Origin: Sacculina carcini
Taxonomy: Eukaryota; Arthropoda; Thecostraca; Sacculinidae
Length of the DNA: 64,000 nt
Reading direction: 5' to 3'
Assembly: GCA_916048095.2 (NCBI GenBank)
Contig: OU696583.1
Location: forward strand, 5,533,322-5,597,321
The notes beneath the pieces were generated by a model. The model was not told the origin of the DNA and did not search any database. It worked only from the letters and a program-made list of their open reading frames with translations. Every line of letters starts with the position of its first letter. Position 1 is the first letter of the stretch. Positions 9,279-20,989 of the stretch are shown in pieces. The translations under genes and the position numbers were made by a program.

Positions 9279-9760
9279 GGTGTGAGAGATTGTGTGCGCT
9301 GTTATACTCTGCAAATGCTTTTCAGTTGTGATTGAGTCATATGTGTGTCTATATACGTTGTATGCATGTATGTATGTGTGTGTGCATGTATGTGTGTGTG
9401 CATGTATGTGTGTGTGTGTGTGCATGCATGTGTACGTGTGGACGCACTGTGCATTGCTTGCAGAATTGTCATTTGATACGTGTATGTGTTATCTGTATGG
9501 CTGTATCCGAGTGAATGATGTGTTGTGAGAGAGGAGAGGGCAGTTGGTGTTGAGTGAGCGGAGAGTGACGTGTGTGTGTGTCTAGTGTGCAGATGTGGTG
9601 GTTTTGTTGCAGAATACGACGTTGTAGCTTCTCTTGTGCTATCTCATTTTGTTCACTGCTTGTTTGCTTGTGTTAATAAATCACAATAATGATATTAATA
9701 ATAATCATAATATTAATAATCACAATAACAATAATTATAATAGAATTAACAGCATTAAAC
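9279..9760 (+). repeat. Probable 3' LTR of the 8063 fossil
   Basis: Begins TGTGAGAG directly after GGGGCGG, as expected for a polypurine tract and LTR start. It contains a (TG)n/ATGTATG tract at about 9360-9430 and ends in an AAT-rich run (about 9675-9760). No second copy lies in the window, so the 3' border is uncertain. Confidence 0.5.
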
Positions 9761-9769
9761 CGACGCACC

Positions 9770-9983
9770 GTAGTGTTCATGTAGTGTGCGCAGTGCGCAT
9801 ACTTTTCCTGCCGGTCCTGATACTAACATCCGTGTGGACCCGGGTCCGATAATCGTAACCGTGTGGAATCAAAACGTGTGGACCCGGTTCCAGAACCGGT
9901 TCCGAGTCTCGGACCCGGTTCCAATACCCACGTAGCATAATCGTCAGAACCGGTTCCGGAACCGGTTCCTGCACAGCCCTAGT
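9770..9983 (-). repeat. GGAACCGGTTCC-rich hAT-like MITE copy
   Basis: Read on the minus strand it starts TAGGGCTGTGCAGGAACC at 9983 and carries repeated ACCGGTTCC blocks like the arms at 1-238 and 568-800. The far end is not clear. Confidence 0.5.
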
Positions 9984-10425
9984 ACGCAGGATAGTGTCAT
10001 TCCATTTTAGGAAATGTCCACGAACCGGAGGGTGTCGTGAGATGTTTGAAGCGTTGGATAGTAGGATGTGTGAGCTCTCTATACTAGATACTGCACTGTA
10101 CTTGACAGTACACATTTTCGAAACAGTACCCCTTATCAAAAGACTGTATATGCAGGGTGCTTACATGAGGACGGGGTAGGAAGATGAGACATGGGAAAAT
10201 GGCTCCAAAACGGAGAGAGGATGGAAAAGGTGTATTTTCATCCTTCAAAACTATAAAAAGAAATTTACCTTTTTTGGGGGATCATATGTTATTTTTAGTA
10301 TGTGTTCATTTTTTTGTTGATCATGTTTATTTTTTATTTCACTTTTTGGGTTACTTTTTTCAAGTTACTTTTGGTCGAAAATAAAGTGATCTTTCTTATT
10401 TGTAGGTTACTTTTCGACAGCCCTA
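9984..10425 (-). repeat. Partial copy of the 1566-bp hAT MITE, without the SINE
   Basis: Reverse complement of parts of 38926-40491. The terminus GACAGCCCTA ends at 10425. The stretch at about 9985-10100 matches the MITE interior on both sides of the SINE at 39716-40009 but lacks the SINE, so it is an empty-site paralogue. The missing portion lies beyond 9984. Confidence 0.7.
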
Positions 10426-10600
10426 TTGCTTATATAAATGCCTATATTGTCCTATTTTAAGGGTTTTCCAGGTAAATCAGAAATCAGAAATGTATTGCCA
10501 CTTTATACAACAAAGTATTGGTATGGATGGAAATATACATACAAATCACACACTGTACACACAAATGAAAATACATCATAAAAAAAAACTTGGGCTCACA
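10426..10600. other. AT-rich spacer
   Basis: Contains GCCTATAT-like stretches resembling the subterminal repeats of the hAT remnant at 25464-26612 and a short A-run. Nothing else is recognisable. Confidence 0.3.
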
Positions 10601-10984
10601 GCGGAATAAGACAAGAACAAGACAAGAACGTGTATTTGCTATAGCGCCGGTAAAACACAAGCGCGAAAAACGGTAAACATCAATTGAGATAAAGCGACAA
10701 TTGTAAAGAATATGGGAGAAATGAGCAAGTAAAAGAAAGATAAGTCACAAAACAACCGAAATTGGTAAATAGCAAGCACAAGCACAAAGGGCACAGTTCC
10801 AAAAAATCAAGTGGTATGTTCGAACAATAAAATCGACAGAGAATTATTACAGAGAACATTCACAATAGAATAAATAAAGCAGCAAGGAAGGAAAGGAAGC
10901 AGTAACTGTGCTCAAGACAGGGAAAAATAAGACAACGAGGAGAATTGAAACAATCATGAAACGGAGAAATAGTTCAAAACAATA

Positions 10985-13810
10985 TCACAGAGAGGCGAAA
11001 GGAGAGAGAGAGTGAGAGACGGGATCAAATGAAATGTCAAAAAGGTACAGGCGAAGCAGACGGCGGAATGACCGAAATGAAGAAGCGCGGGTGATATGAG
11101 AGGGAAGAGAATTATACAAGCGAGGGGCGTAAAAGAAGAACGATTTAGAGGACCAGGAAGATTCATTAGATGCACGAGGACAAGCGAGAGGAAGAGGGCG
11201 ACGAGAGGAGTGTGAGTCAGTGGGAGACAAAAGATTAGCAAGATAAGAAGGTTGGTGAGGATCATGCAGAAGCTTGTAAATGAGACAGCAAAGGCGAAAA
11301 TGAATTCGTGGGATGATAGGAAGCCAGTGGAGTTGAAAAAGCAGGTGAGACGTGTGGCGAGAAAAGGTAGGATGAAAGACAAATCGACAAGATTGGTTGA
11401 TCACACGCTGAAGGATTAAGAGATGAGAACGAGGAGCACTGAAGTAAAGCGAGTTGCAGTAGACTAACCTGGGGAAAATGAGAGTATGAACAAGAGTGAT
11501 GGCGGAATTTTTATCAAGACCGGGGACGTATAGGGTAGAGAGAGCGCAGAATATGACGACAAGTGCGGGCGACAGAAACGATATTGTCAAAGCAGGAGAG
11601 CGAAAAGACAAAGATAGAGCCGAGATTGCGAACAGCAGTTGATATAGGAAATGGGAGAAGAGGAGTTGAAATACGAGGTGGATGGAGGACGATGAACTCA
11701 GACTTAGAAGTATTCAAGTACAGCTGCCGAGAAGCGGCCCATGAGAAAATTTCAGAAAGTATATCAGAGAGAAAGGAGGGAGTATCAGGAGTGACAGGAA
11801 TGAGGAATTGGATGTCATCTGCATAGATTTTGAAAGTAATGGAATGTTTTCGAAGAACAGGGCAAAGACATATAAAGATTAAATAATAGTGGGCCAAGGA
11901 CGGAACCTTGGGGAACACTAGATCGAAGAGGGAAGTGAGCAGAGGTAGAGGAATTGACGTCAACTGAGTAAGTACGATCAGTGAGGTAAGATTCCAGAAG
12001 AGAAAGGGCGGAAGAAGATAGACCCAAACAGGAAAGATCACGAATAATAATAGGGTGACTAACAAGATCAAAAGCCGAGGACAGATCAAGTAGTACCAAG
12101 AGGACAGATTGACGGTAGGAGAAGTGTGAAAGGGTATCATTACACAAGGAAATAAGTACAGATTCAGTAGAGTGAGCAGAGCGGAAACCAGATTGACACG
12201 GGTCAAGGAATTTAGAGATGTGAGGAGAGAGTTGCAATGAAATAGCGGATTCAAGGAGTTTGGAGGGAAGACTGAGGAGAGATATAGGACGGTAATTGGT
12301 GAGAGCAGCGGGATCAAGAGTAGGTTTTTTATAATGGGTCGAACAATAGCATGTTTGTCTGGCAAGAAAACACCATGCAGAAAAGAAGAGTTGATAAGGT
12401 GGAGAAGGTAAGGCACAAGAGAAGGAAGAGACACAGAAATAGCTCGAAAATTAATTGAGTCCGAGGGAGAGTGGGACATCTTGATTGAAGACAAAAGGTG
12501 GAGAATGTCAGGGAGAGAGACAAAAGAAAATGAAGGAAAATTTTCGGAAGTGCGAGTATGACAGAGGGAGGATCGGAAAGGAGGGATATTCTTTAGAACA
12601 GAATCAATTTTCGCAGAGAAAAAAGACGCAAACTGAGAGGCTGTAAGATCACACGAGGTAGAAGGAGATCGAAGACCGCAGAGAGAATTGAGAGAGGACC
12701 AAAGAGATTTAGAAGAACGGGAAAGGGAAGCAAGTTTGGATTTGTAAAAATCTTGTTTGGCAATATGTAATGCAGAAACGTACGACGACCGGGCAGAGCA
12801 AAGTAGTTCCCAATCCTGTGAAGATCGAGTTCTACTCCAGACAGTTTCGGCACGCCGCTGAGTATGTTTAAGAGAATGAAGATGAGAGGAGAACCAAGGG
12901 GGAGAAGAAGTGAGAGGTTTAGACCGAGTGACCAAAGGAAACATAAAATCATTTATACCTGAGAGAACATCTGAAATGGCTGGAAAAATATCGCGGAGAG
13001 GGAGCCAGTAGAAGCGGTCGAGAGGAAGTAAGGAAGATAAAAGTGAAGTAAATTTAGCAGGATCAAACTGTTTGTAATTGCGATATGAGAATGGTGGAGG
13101 ACAAGCAGCACGTGAGAAAGGAAGTGAATAAAACAAGAGGCAATGGTCAGAAATATTTGGATCAGAAGGCAATGTGAAAACATCAGGAGGAGGACGGTCT
13201 GAGGAGATAGCGGGAGCGGGAGAGAGAAATAGGTCAAGAGAGTGACCAGATATGTGAGTAGGAGAAGAATTCGAAATTGATAGACCGAGTGCCTGGAGAA
13301 GAGAAATGAAGTTCTGACAGTAAGGATTATTAGATGGGGAGTCAACCCAGAAATTGAAATCCCCTACGACGATGAAGTCACTGGAGAAACGTGAGGAGAC
13401 AGCATCGATGAGGTAAGGAAATTCGTTAAGGAAAAGAGGAGATGAGCCAGGGTGATTATGACGGTAGACTATCAAAAAACAAAATTTAGAGTAAGAAGGA
13501 ACAGCAAGGGAGAGTGCAAGGAATTCAAATGAGGAGCAATCCGGAATCAGGTCATTTACAGGAGAAACAGAGAAAGACTTGGAAAATATACAGCCAACTC
13601 CACCGCCAGAAGATTTAGAATGTGAGCGAGATTTGTGCAAGAAATTGTAAGAGGAGGGAATATTTGCAGCGAAAGAAGAAACATCAGAATCGAGAAGCCA
13701 GGTTTCAGTTAAACACAAAATAGAGAGATTGAATGATGAGATTAAATTACAGATCGGAAGAGTTTTATTTCTGCAGGAACGAATGTTAAGAAGCCCAATG
13801 GAAAGATGAG
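10985..13810 (-). pseudogene. LINE ORF2: endonuclease and reverse transcriptase, frameshifted
   Basis: Begins with an N-terminal endonuclease (LTETWLLDSD, VGDFNFWVDSP, SDHCLLF) typical of APE-type LINEs. A linker leads into the RT (LDPCQSGFRSAHSTES, LLDLSSAFDLV, SVPQGSVLGPLLFNLY, IYADDIQFL) and a C-terminal domain ending near SNESSWSSKSFFFYAPRLYNSLP. The YADD catalytic site is present. The reading frame changes near 12335 (after HAIVRPIIK), again near 11830 before the YADD block, and again near 11560, so at least three frameshifts are needed to read it through. It is related to the LINEs at 15172-25463 and 56760-58978 but is a distinct subfamily. Confidence 0.82.
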
Positions 13811-13886
13811 AAGGACGGGATGTTGGAGGGAAAGTAATAGGGATAGCAACAGTAGAGTAAGAGGAGTAGTGAGAAAGGGGAAGTAG

Positions 13887-14954
13887 TCAAGCCTGAGGAG
13901 AAGCAACAGGAGAATCATCAGTCGCAGTGCGGAGGCGAAGAGAATTACGTACACCGATGAATGAAGGGCAAGAGGAGCTGAAAGACGAGTGGGAGTGAGG
14001 ACGTCCTGCCTGAGCACAGTTGCGGCATTTAGCTGCCCCAGTACGATCACATTGAGAGGACCGATGAGGACCTGCACAATGTCCACAAGATTCAGGGTGA
14101 TTACAGTGGATGGCCTTGTGGCCCAGACCAGCACAGCGAAAGCAGCGAGCTACCCAGAAGCGGTCGTACACCGCACACGACTGCAAGCCCACGAATAACC
14201 GGTCTCCCATAGAGCGGATCAGAGAGCGGCATTTCGGTGACAAAGAAAACACCGCATGAACGCCTGAGGTCTTGGGTTTCGTCAAGAAAAGCACATGAAG
14301 TTCAGAGGACGAAACAGCCGACATAAATGAATTTTTCCTCTTGAGGGAGGCGACTATATCTTCGGCTGAAATATCGACAGGCACATGCGCAAGCGTAATC
14401 CTAGGTTGCCGAGGAGAGTCCGCCGGAACACTGACGTCAGTATCGGGCAGCGCCGAGCGAACGCAATCAGCGGCACGCACAGCATCAGCAGACGAATTGC
14501 AGCGCAGAACAAGCCCACCGCTGGCAGTCGGGCGAGAACTTGCAACCGGGACATCCGCGAGTGCCGGAGCCACCGACTCAGCGACCACAGGACAATAACC
14601 ACGCGACTTGACAACGACAGTATAGGAGCGCACAGGGACTCTCTCAGTACCAGACAACGGAAATGCAGAAATCGGCGGAGGAGAGACCGAGGCAGTCACC
14701 AGCGAAGAAATTTTCGACTCTATGGAGGACAGCCGGGCACCGAAACCACCCACATTGCCGGCAATGTCAATGGCCAGCTTGGCGCGACCAATGCATGGAG
14801 AGCAAATCCAATTGATGGACTTAAGAGAGTCCAGCTTCACCCCCTGCAACGACGCGCACTTAGTGTGCGCCCATGAGTCACAGAGCGAACATGTGACACA
14901 TCTCGTGGAGTCACCACCGCCGGTCTTGCATATGACGCAGATGTCCGTGGTCAT
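13887..14954 (-). CDS. LINE ORF1 with PHD-like finger and CCHC knuckles
   Basis: 355 residues, open throughout. The N-terminus is a PHD/RING-like cysteine cluster (CVICKTGGG ... CSLCDSWAHTKC ... WICSPC, residues about 6-54), as known in ORF1 proteins of some CR1-group LINEs. The middle (about 150-250) is an RRM-like or esterase-free linker that I cannot classify. The C-terminal third has zinc knuckles CFRCAGLGHKAIHC and CGHCAGPHRSSQC plus a third cysteine-rich repeat. Its expected role is as an RNA-binding chaperone in the retrotransposition particle. It stops a few bases before ORF2. Confidence 0.8.
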   Translation of the reverse strand: MTTDICVICKTGGGDSTRCVTCSLCDSWAHTKCASLQGVKLDSLKSINWICSPCIGRAKLAIDIAGNVGGFGARLSSIESKISSLVTASVSPPPISAFPLSGTERVPVRSYTVVVKSRGYCPVVAESVAPALADVPVASSRPTASGGLVLRCNSSADAVRAADCVRSALPDTDVSVPADSPRQPRITLAHVPVDISAEDIVASLKRKNSFMSAVSSSELHVLFLTKPKTSGVHAVFSLSPKCRSLIRSMGDRLFVGLQSCAVYDRFWVARCFRCAGLGHKAIHCNHPESCGHCAGPHRSSQCDRTGAAKCRNCAQAGRPHSHSSFSSSCPSFIGVRNSLRLRTATDDSPVASPQA

Positions 14955-15454
14955 GGCGTAGGCGATGCGAAATTCTCAATTGTGTATACGGTTGAGGGTG
15001 CGCAAGGGTCAGGTGCAACGCGCACACAAACAAATGAGCCCACACTCAACACCAAAATAATTGTTGTTGTTATTTTCGTCAGGCGCTTCCTACATCATGA
15101 CATCATGCAAGTAACGATATACGCCCAGACCAATTATTAAATTGAGCAATGTCAATGAACAAGAAAAAAACCGACAACAACAACAAAAGAGATGTAAAAG
15201 TGAAAGTGATGTAAAAGACACACAAGAGTCACACAAAAACACGTATACCACAGAAAAACGAATAATATTGGTGTGGGCTCAAGAATATATGCACACATCC
15301 AAAAGATATTTATATAATTTGCTGCTGAAAGATTTATAGGAGTTGGAAGATGTAATTGAACGCGGAAGTTTATTAAACTGACGGGGGGCAATGTATTGGA
15401 AGGATTTGGAAGACCATGATGATTCGGAAACTGCTCGGGGTTCTAGAAGGGCAC

Positions 15455-15660
15455 TGTGAGGTGGCATCATTGTAAATAATAATTGAGGCGTCATACGCTG
15501 CGCGTTAGCGACAAGGTGACAAGAGATTTTGAGTAGTGTATTACTTTTGAGTGTTTTGCTATGGTGAGAGCGTTCTAATATTGTTATTGGTGTAAGCCTG
15601 TGTTGAATAATATATATATTCGAAAATCGCAATTTCCGTGTTGTTTCATAAAACAATACA
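15455..15660 (+). repeat. 5' LTR of the Ty3/Gypsy element
   Basis: 206 bp, TGTGAGGTGG...AATACA. Its last A forms the first base of the gag ATG. Confidence 0.92.
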
Positions 15661-16736
15661 TGGCGCAGCCGACATCTACTCTTGAAGAGCAGATACAAAA
15701 ACTGACATTAGCAGTCAGTCAGTTGGCAGAGCACAGTGCTCGCCGAGAAGCTGAATATGAGCGAATTCTGTCAGCTGAACGTAATCAGAATATATCGGGC
15801 GAATCCAGAGCAATAAAGCTTCCCAACAACAATGCTCCAATTTTGCATTTTTCATGCTCTTTGAAAGAGTTTGATACGTGGAGATACAAATTCACTGGGC
15901 ACGTTTCTCTCTGTGACATTGATAAACTACCTATAAAAGAACAACAAGCAGTGCTTCATGCTTCAATTGATGAGGACTGGTCACGTTCTCTGCGTTATAG
16001 CCTCGAAATCAGGGAGGATGTTCCACTGACCGAATGTATTTCGAAAATGGAGTCATTCTTGCGCTCTCAGCGGAACATAATTCTCGACCGTCGTGATTTT
16101 TATCTGCGTAGTCAACAAGCCGGTGAGAATTTTGATGATTTGTTGTGCTCTGTCAAAGAAATCATGTTGTTCTGCGATTTCTGCACATCATGCAGCAGCA
16201 ACAGACTGCGCGACAAAATTCTAATGGCTATATCTGACGACATTGCGTTACATCAAATGCTCCAAGAAAAGGATTTGACTCTCGAAAAGTCTGTCGCTAT
16301 TTGTCGATCATCAGAAACCGCTGCGGTCAATTCGTCGGCGATAAAGCAGCCGGAAAAACATATTTTTGTGTCAAATGTTCGCGGCAAATCATCTCACGCC
16401 ACTGAGAAGTCACTGTGTTCAAGATGCGGTCGCTTGGTGGAAGCACAAACCCACAAATGTCCTGCAGCCGGCAAAACGTGCACGGTATGTGGCAAACCGA
16501 ACCACTTTGCAGCAGTGTGTCGCAGTTCCAGTAGACACAACAGATCGGACAAAAATAAATCTTCGCATTCACCAAAACGTCGAGGGACAAATCTCAGGCG
16601 TATCACGATTTGTGATATCAGCCACGGCAAAAAGAAGCGACGAAAAGTGCCACCCGTAAAATTCGTGTCAGACTATCGAAAGGCGCATCGACAGAAGTCT
16701 CGTGGGTCGCCGACACCGGCGCCGAGGTATCCGTGA
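15660..16736 (+). CDS. gag: Gag of the Ty3/Gypsy element
   Basis: Starts MAQPTSTLEEQIQKL. The ATG is made from the last base of the LTR plus the TG of the primer site TGGCGCAGCC. A coiled-coil-like N-terminus is followed by a capsid-like helical region (FDTWRYKFTGHVSLCD, LRSQQAGENFDDLL) typical of Ty3/Gypsy Gag. The C-terminal cysteine/histidine motifs (CSRCGRLVEAQTHKC and CTVCGKPNHFAAVC) make a knuckle pair. A basic tail overlaps the protease region, which is read in another frame. Confidence 0.8.
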   Translation: MAQPTSTLEEQIQKLTLAVSQLAEHSARREAEYERILSAERNQNISGESRAIKLPNNNAPILHFSCSLKEFDTWRYKFTGHVSLCDIDKLPIKEQQAVLHASIDEDWSRSLRYSLEIREDVPLTECISKMESFLRSQRNIILDRRDFYLRSQQAGENFDDLLCSVKEIMLFCDFCTSCSSNRLRDKILMAISDDIALHQMLQEKDLTLEKSVAICRSSETAAVNSSAIKQPEKHIFVSNVRGKSSHATEKSLCSRCGRLVEAQTHKCPAAGKTCTVCGKPNHFAAVCRSSSRHNRSDKNKSSHSPKRRGTNLRRITICDISHGKKKRRKVPPVKFVSDYRKAHRQKSRGSPTPAPRYP

Positions 16737-17825
16737 TCAACGCTTGCGTTGCCAAAAAACCTGGCATCAAACCATCTGAACTTGCCCCGTGCAGTGAGAG
16801 ACTCCGGTCAGCCAACGGTGGGCATCTGTACTGCATAGGCACCTGCACCGCCACTCTTGAGCTGGGTGATGCGTCGTGCAACACTACATTGTATGTGGTG
16901 CCAGCGGCGAACGACGCGCTTTTGTCGTGGGTGGACGCGGTTGACCTGCGTATCATTCACCGAGCGTTTCCACAGCAAATTCCAGTGCAGCATGTAACTA
17001 CTCAAAGAAGGAAGGACTCGACCATCGTGCTAAAAGCAACCGCACAAGCCGAACGCAAGTCACTTCCTGTAATCAACAACCAGATCGACTTGAAACGTCC
17101 GACCTGGAAGCAGATGCGCAGCCCAACGCCTGATGAACGATCACAACATCTTGCATAAATGAAAGCAGCCTTTCCGAGAGTATTTTCAACGAGTGGTCCA
17201 CTGCGAACCATGGATGGACCTCCTATGCGGATATTGCTGTCATCTGATGCGCAGCCCAAGCAAATTTCTGCTCCCAGAGTGATACCGCTGGCGTATCGGG
17301 AATACATGAAGCGTCACATCGATGAACTGCTTCAACAGGACGTCATCGAGGCTGTAACTCACCCGACCGAATGGTGTCATGCTGTTGTGCCCGTGCCAAA
17401 GCGTAGAGAAGGGTCCATTGTTGATTGTAGACTCACTATCGATCTAATACCACTGAACAAGTATTTGAAACGTCCAACTCATCCTGTGAGAGCTGGCATG
17501 GATGTAGTCTCTAGTATAACACCAGGAGCAAAATATTTTAGCACACTGTATGCTAAAAATGGTTATTTTCAAATCTCCATCCACGAAGATGATAGAGATC
17601 TAACATGTTTTCTCACACCTTGGGGTCGCTTCAGACTAAAAAGAGCACCCATGGGCTTGGCTTCAAGCGGCGATGTATACAACACGAGATGCGATGCTGC
17701 TCTTGCTGGTGTGATGAATGTGGGCAAAGTGGTTGATGATATGATTGTGTACAGTGAAGACTACGACAGTCACCTTGAAGACATTTGGCAGTTGTTAATG
17801 CGCTGTGATTCTGCTGGCATAACTT

Positions 17826-19958
17826 TTGAATGGTGATAAGTTTGACTTCGCGCAATCGCAAGTGCATTTTTGTGGTTTTGACGTGGGACCAAACGGATAT
17901 TCGGTAGACCAAAAGAAAATTCGCGCTATCAAGGAATTTCCTAGGCCGAATAATCTATCCGAACTTCGCTCATTCCTAGGGTTAGCCAATCAGCTGGGAC
18001 AATTTTCGACCGAAATTGCTGGTACCGCCGCATCACTATACGAACTTTTGAAGAAAGATGTGGAATGGCATTGGGAGGAGTGCGTTCATACACGCGCTTT
18101 CGAAGCAACGAAAAAGATACTGACTTCTCCCCCAATACCGGATTTCTTCCGGCCGTCACGAGAGACTGTCGTGGAGACAGATGCATCTCGTCTAAAGGGA
18201 CTCGGATTTGTGGTACGCCAGCTAGATGAGAGCAAGAAATGGCGTCTCATCCAGTGCGGTTCGCGTCGACTTTCAGATACAGAAACTCGCTACGCCGCTA
18301 TTGAACAAGAGTTATTGGCTGTAGTATGGGCCTGCAGTAAAGCTAACAACTACCTCGCTGGTCTGATTAATTTAACGATCATTACTGATCATAAACCTCT
18401 TCTTTCAATCCTGAATTCAAAAGGTCTAGCGGATATTGCCAATATTCGTTTGCAGCGGTTACGAGCGAAGATGGCTCATCTCAAATTTACGGCTGCATGC
18501 TGCCCTGGCAAGAAGCACGCAGCTGTCGATTGTCTCTCTCGAGCTCCGCTCGACGACGAAGAAGATGAAGTAACTCTGGATCCGGTTCCTGAAATTGGTG
18601 GTGCAGCAGTGGCTCACTTAACGCATGAGGGCGACCAAGAGAGCTATATAACTGACGATGGGCTTCTAGGTGAAATCGAAGATGCGATAATAAGTGATCC
18701 GGAGTGCATTTGCCTCAAAGAAGCTATTCGACATGGCTTTCCAGATGATCGTCACGCCTGTCGAGATGAGATAAAACCTTACTGGAACATCAGAAGTTCA
18801 TTATATGTAGACGGAAATTTGATACTCTACGGAAACCGTCTTGAAGTTCATCGTAAAATGCGACGAGATATCATCCGCCGACCTCATAGTGGACACCAGG
18901 GCATGAATCGCACTATAGGTCGAGCACGGCAGTCGGTATTCTGGCCGACAATACAAAATGATGTCAAAATGGCTGTATCGTCATGCTCTTCATGTCGTCA
19001 TTATCGCAACAGTCAACCGAAAGAGCCATACTATTGTGACGATCAACCTACCAGAGTGTTTGAAAGTGTTGCCACGGACTACTTTCAGCACGCCGGCCGC
19101 ACTTACCTCATATATGTGGACAGATATTCCAACTGGCCTTGTGTCGCAGAATGCCCACGGTCAGACGCCACATCACGACATCTCATACGGACGCTGCGTC
19201 AGTTGTTCGCAACGTTCGGCGTACCCAACCGTCTTCGCAGCGACGGTGGACCGCAATACACTTCTCGCCGAACGAGAGACTTCCTTATGCGCTGGAAAGT
19301 GCAGCATGATGTGAGCAGTGTCGAATATCCGCAAGGGAATGGTCTTGCGGAATCAGCGGTCAAGCGCATCAAGCGCTTAGTGCAGAAGGTGACGTCTAAC
19401 GGGGAACTCGACGATGACGCTTTCACTGAAGGCTTGCTGGAATTGCGGAACACTCCGGGCGCAGATGGGCAATCACCAGCGGAAATTTTATTCGGCCACC
19501 CTATCCGATCAACCATTCCAATGCATCGTAGTGCTTTTGCACCGAAGTGGAGGAGTAGTGCGAACGCCATCGATGCACCACGCCGCGTTCAAGCTCAGCT
19601 GACTTATAATCAAGTATCGCATCCGTTGCCGCGACTGAGGGTGGGAGATGCAGTGGTCATTCAAAGTCAATCGAGCAAAAGGTGGGACTGTACTGGGACC
19701 GTCGTGGGAATAAAAGGCCCACACAGCTATGTAATCCGCACACCAAGTGGACGCATCACAACGCGTAACAGAAGGCATCTTTTGCTGGAGGCATCTGTAC
19801 GTGAACAACCGAACCAGATGGAAAGCGATGCCGCCATCAGTCCGTCCATCAGCAACAACCGGCAGCAAACTGAAGTGGAGCGGCCCACACCAGCTCCACG
19901 TCGTACCAGTCGCGAACGGCGTCCTCCACGATACCTGTCGGATTATGTTCGTGACTGA
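17826..19958 (+). CDS. pol: RT end, RNase H and integrase of the Ty3/Gypsy element
   Basis: A 710-codon open stretch. It starts at the end of the RT thumb (VHFCGFDVGPNGYSVD, LRSFLGLANQLGQF), followed by RNase H (VETDASRLKGLGFV, TDHKPLLSIL, DCLSRAP), the integrase zinc finger (HSGHQGMNRT ... CSSCRHY), the D,D,E core (ATDYFQHAGR, LRSDGGPQY, GNGLAESAVKR) and a C-terminal GPY/F-like segment. The RT fingers and palm, with the VDDMIVYS catalytic block, lie just upstream at about 17159-17836. Confidence 0.85.
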   Translation: MNGDKFDFAQSQVHFCGFDVGPNGYSVDQKKIRAIKEFPRPNNLSELRSFLGLANQLGQFSTEIAGTAASLYELLKKDVEWHWEECVHTRAFEATKKILTSPPIPDFFRPSRETVVETDASRLKGLGFVVRQLDESKKWRLIQCGSRRLSDTETRYAAIEQELLAVVWACSKANNYLAGLINLTIITDHKPLLSILNSKGLADIANIRLQRLRAKMAHLKFTAACCPGKKHAAVDCLSRAPLDDEEDEVTLDPVPEIGGAAVAHLTHEGDQESYITDDGLLGEIEDAIISDPECICLKEAIRHGFPDDRHACRDEIKPYWNIRSSLYVDGNLILYGNRLEVHRKMRRDIIRRPHSGHQGMNRTIGRARQSVFWPTIQNDVKMAVSSCSSCRHYRNSQPKEPYYCDDQPTRVFESVATDYFQHAGRTYLIYVDRYSNWPCVAECPRSDATSRHLIRTLRQLFATFGVPNRLRSDGGPQYTSRRTRDFLMRWKVQHDVSSVEYPQGNGLAESAVKRIKRLVQKVTSNGELDDDAFTEGLLELRNTPGADGQSPAEILFGHPIRSTIPMHRSAFAPKWRSSANAIDAPRRVQAQLTYNQVSHPLPRLRVGDAVVIQSQSSKRWDCTGTVVGIKGPHSYVIRTPSGRITTRNRRHLLLEASVREQPNQMESDAAISPSISNNRQQTEVERPTPAPRRTSRERRPPRYLSDYVRD

Positions 19959-19966
19959 GGGGGAGG

Positions 19967-20172
19967 TGTGAGGTGGCATCATTGTAAATAATAATTGAGG
20001 CGTCATACGCTGCGCGTTAGCGACAAGGTGACAAGAGATTTTGAGTAGTGTGGTACTTAAGAGTGTTTTGCTATGGTGAGAGCGTTCTAATATTGTTATT
20101 GGTGTAAGCCTTTGTTGAATAATATATATATTCGATAATTGCAATTTCCGTGTTGTTTCATAAAACAATACA
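19967..20172 (+). repeat. 3' LTR of the Ty3/Gypsy element
   Basis: 206-bp partner of 15455-15660, followed by the GGCAC duplication. Confidence 0.92.
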
Positions 20173-20603
20173 GGCACTAGATGATCGAGTGTTAGTGTTG
20201 TGTGAGACTGGCACTACCAGCTCCTTCAGATAGGGTGGAGGGTAGGGGGAGTTGATCAATTTGAAAGTGAGACAACATATATTGTGTTGGGTCATATATT
20301 TAAAAGGAAGCCATCTCAATGTTTTTTAGGTATCGAGAGGTGGGATGACGGGAAGGAAGTCTGAAAACAAAACGGCACGATTGGTTGAGAATTGATTGGA
20401 AGGAAGAAATGTCTTTTTTTGGTGGAGAATAAAACATAGAGGAACAATAATTGAGATGGGGGAAAATGAAAGCATTAATTAGAGCAATGGAGGAACGTTG
20501 ATCTAGTTATTTACGTGACATATAGAGGTTACGTAGTATATAGCGACACTTTCGTAAAGTAATTTTAATGTGATGAGAGAAGCTGAGTGAGGCATCAATA
20601 TAT

Positions 20604-20976
20604 TGTATTTGAATGTAAGCACGAAAAATAAAAAAGAGCAAGAAAGCACAATTCCACACGATCACACCGCAACACAATGCACTAAATGCTACTCTCTCCA
20701 GCGAACAACACTAAACCACCGCACACACACCACACTCTCACTTCACCAGTAACGCACTGCCCAACATGCACGAGCGACTGTTGACTCCGGGCGAATACCA
20801 CCCGCGCATGCATGCACTCATCGCTCGCGCTTGTGTGACGCAGCTACCTCCGCGCGAGTATACAACAACGTACACACAATCACACTCCCACGTACGCACA
20901 AAAATACATATGCACGCACACACTATTAAATATAGTACAAATATAATACAATGCAATATACAATAAACATAATACA
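20604..20976 (-). repeat. 3' LTR of element D
   Basis: About 373 bp. It matches 24594-24978 with some 14 scattered differences and a microsatellite length change. A partial third copy lies at 239-411. Confidence 0.85.
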
Positions 20977-20989
20977 TATCCCCCTGATT

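Larger units (their letters stand above)
10600..15060 (-). mobile_element. Near full-length CR1-like LINE
   Basis: A minus-strand element of about 4.4 kb: short 5' leader (14955-15060), ORF1 (13887-14954), ORF2 with APE-type endonuclease and reverse transcriptase (about 10985-13810) and a 3' UTR of about 350 bp. The end near 10610-10650 resembles the GCGCTAT...AAATACA 3' end seen on the other LINEs here, with a short repeated tail of CTTGT units in place of the usual (TTG)n. ORF2 is disrupted, so this copy is inactive although complete in layout. Confidence 0.85.
15455..20172 (+). mobile_element. Ty3/Gypsy LTR retrotransposon
   Basis: 4718 bp, with 206-bp LTRs (15455-15660 and 19967-20172) beginning TGTGAGG and ending ACA, and the perfect duplication GGCAC on both sides. 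About seven LTR differences suggest moderate youth. The primer site TGGCGCAGCCGACATC directly follows the LTR and is a conventional tRNA 3'-end type. The polypurine tract is GAGGGGGAGG. Parts: gag with CCHC-like cysteines, protease DTGAEVSV, RT, RNase H and integrase. It looks nearly whole with a few breaks. Confidence 0.92.

Noticed and set aside
11563-11826. Plus-strand frames across the LINE at 10985-14954
   Set aside because: They are antisense shadows of the LINE ORFs, which carry clear RT and endonuclease motifs on the minus strand.
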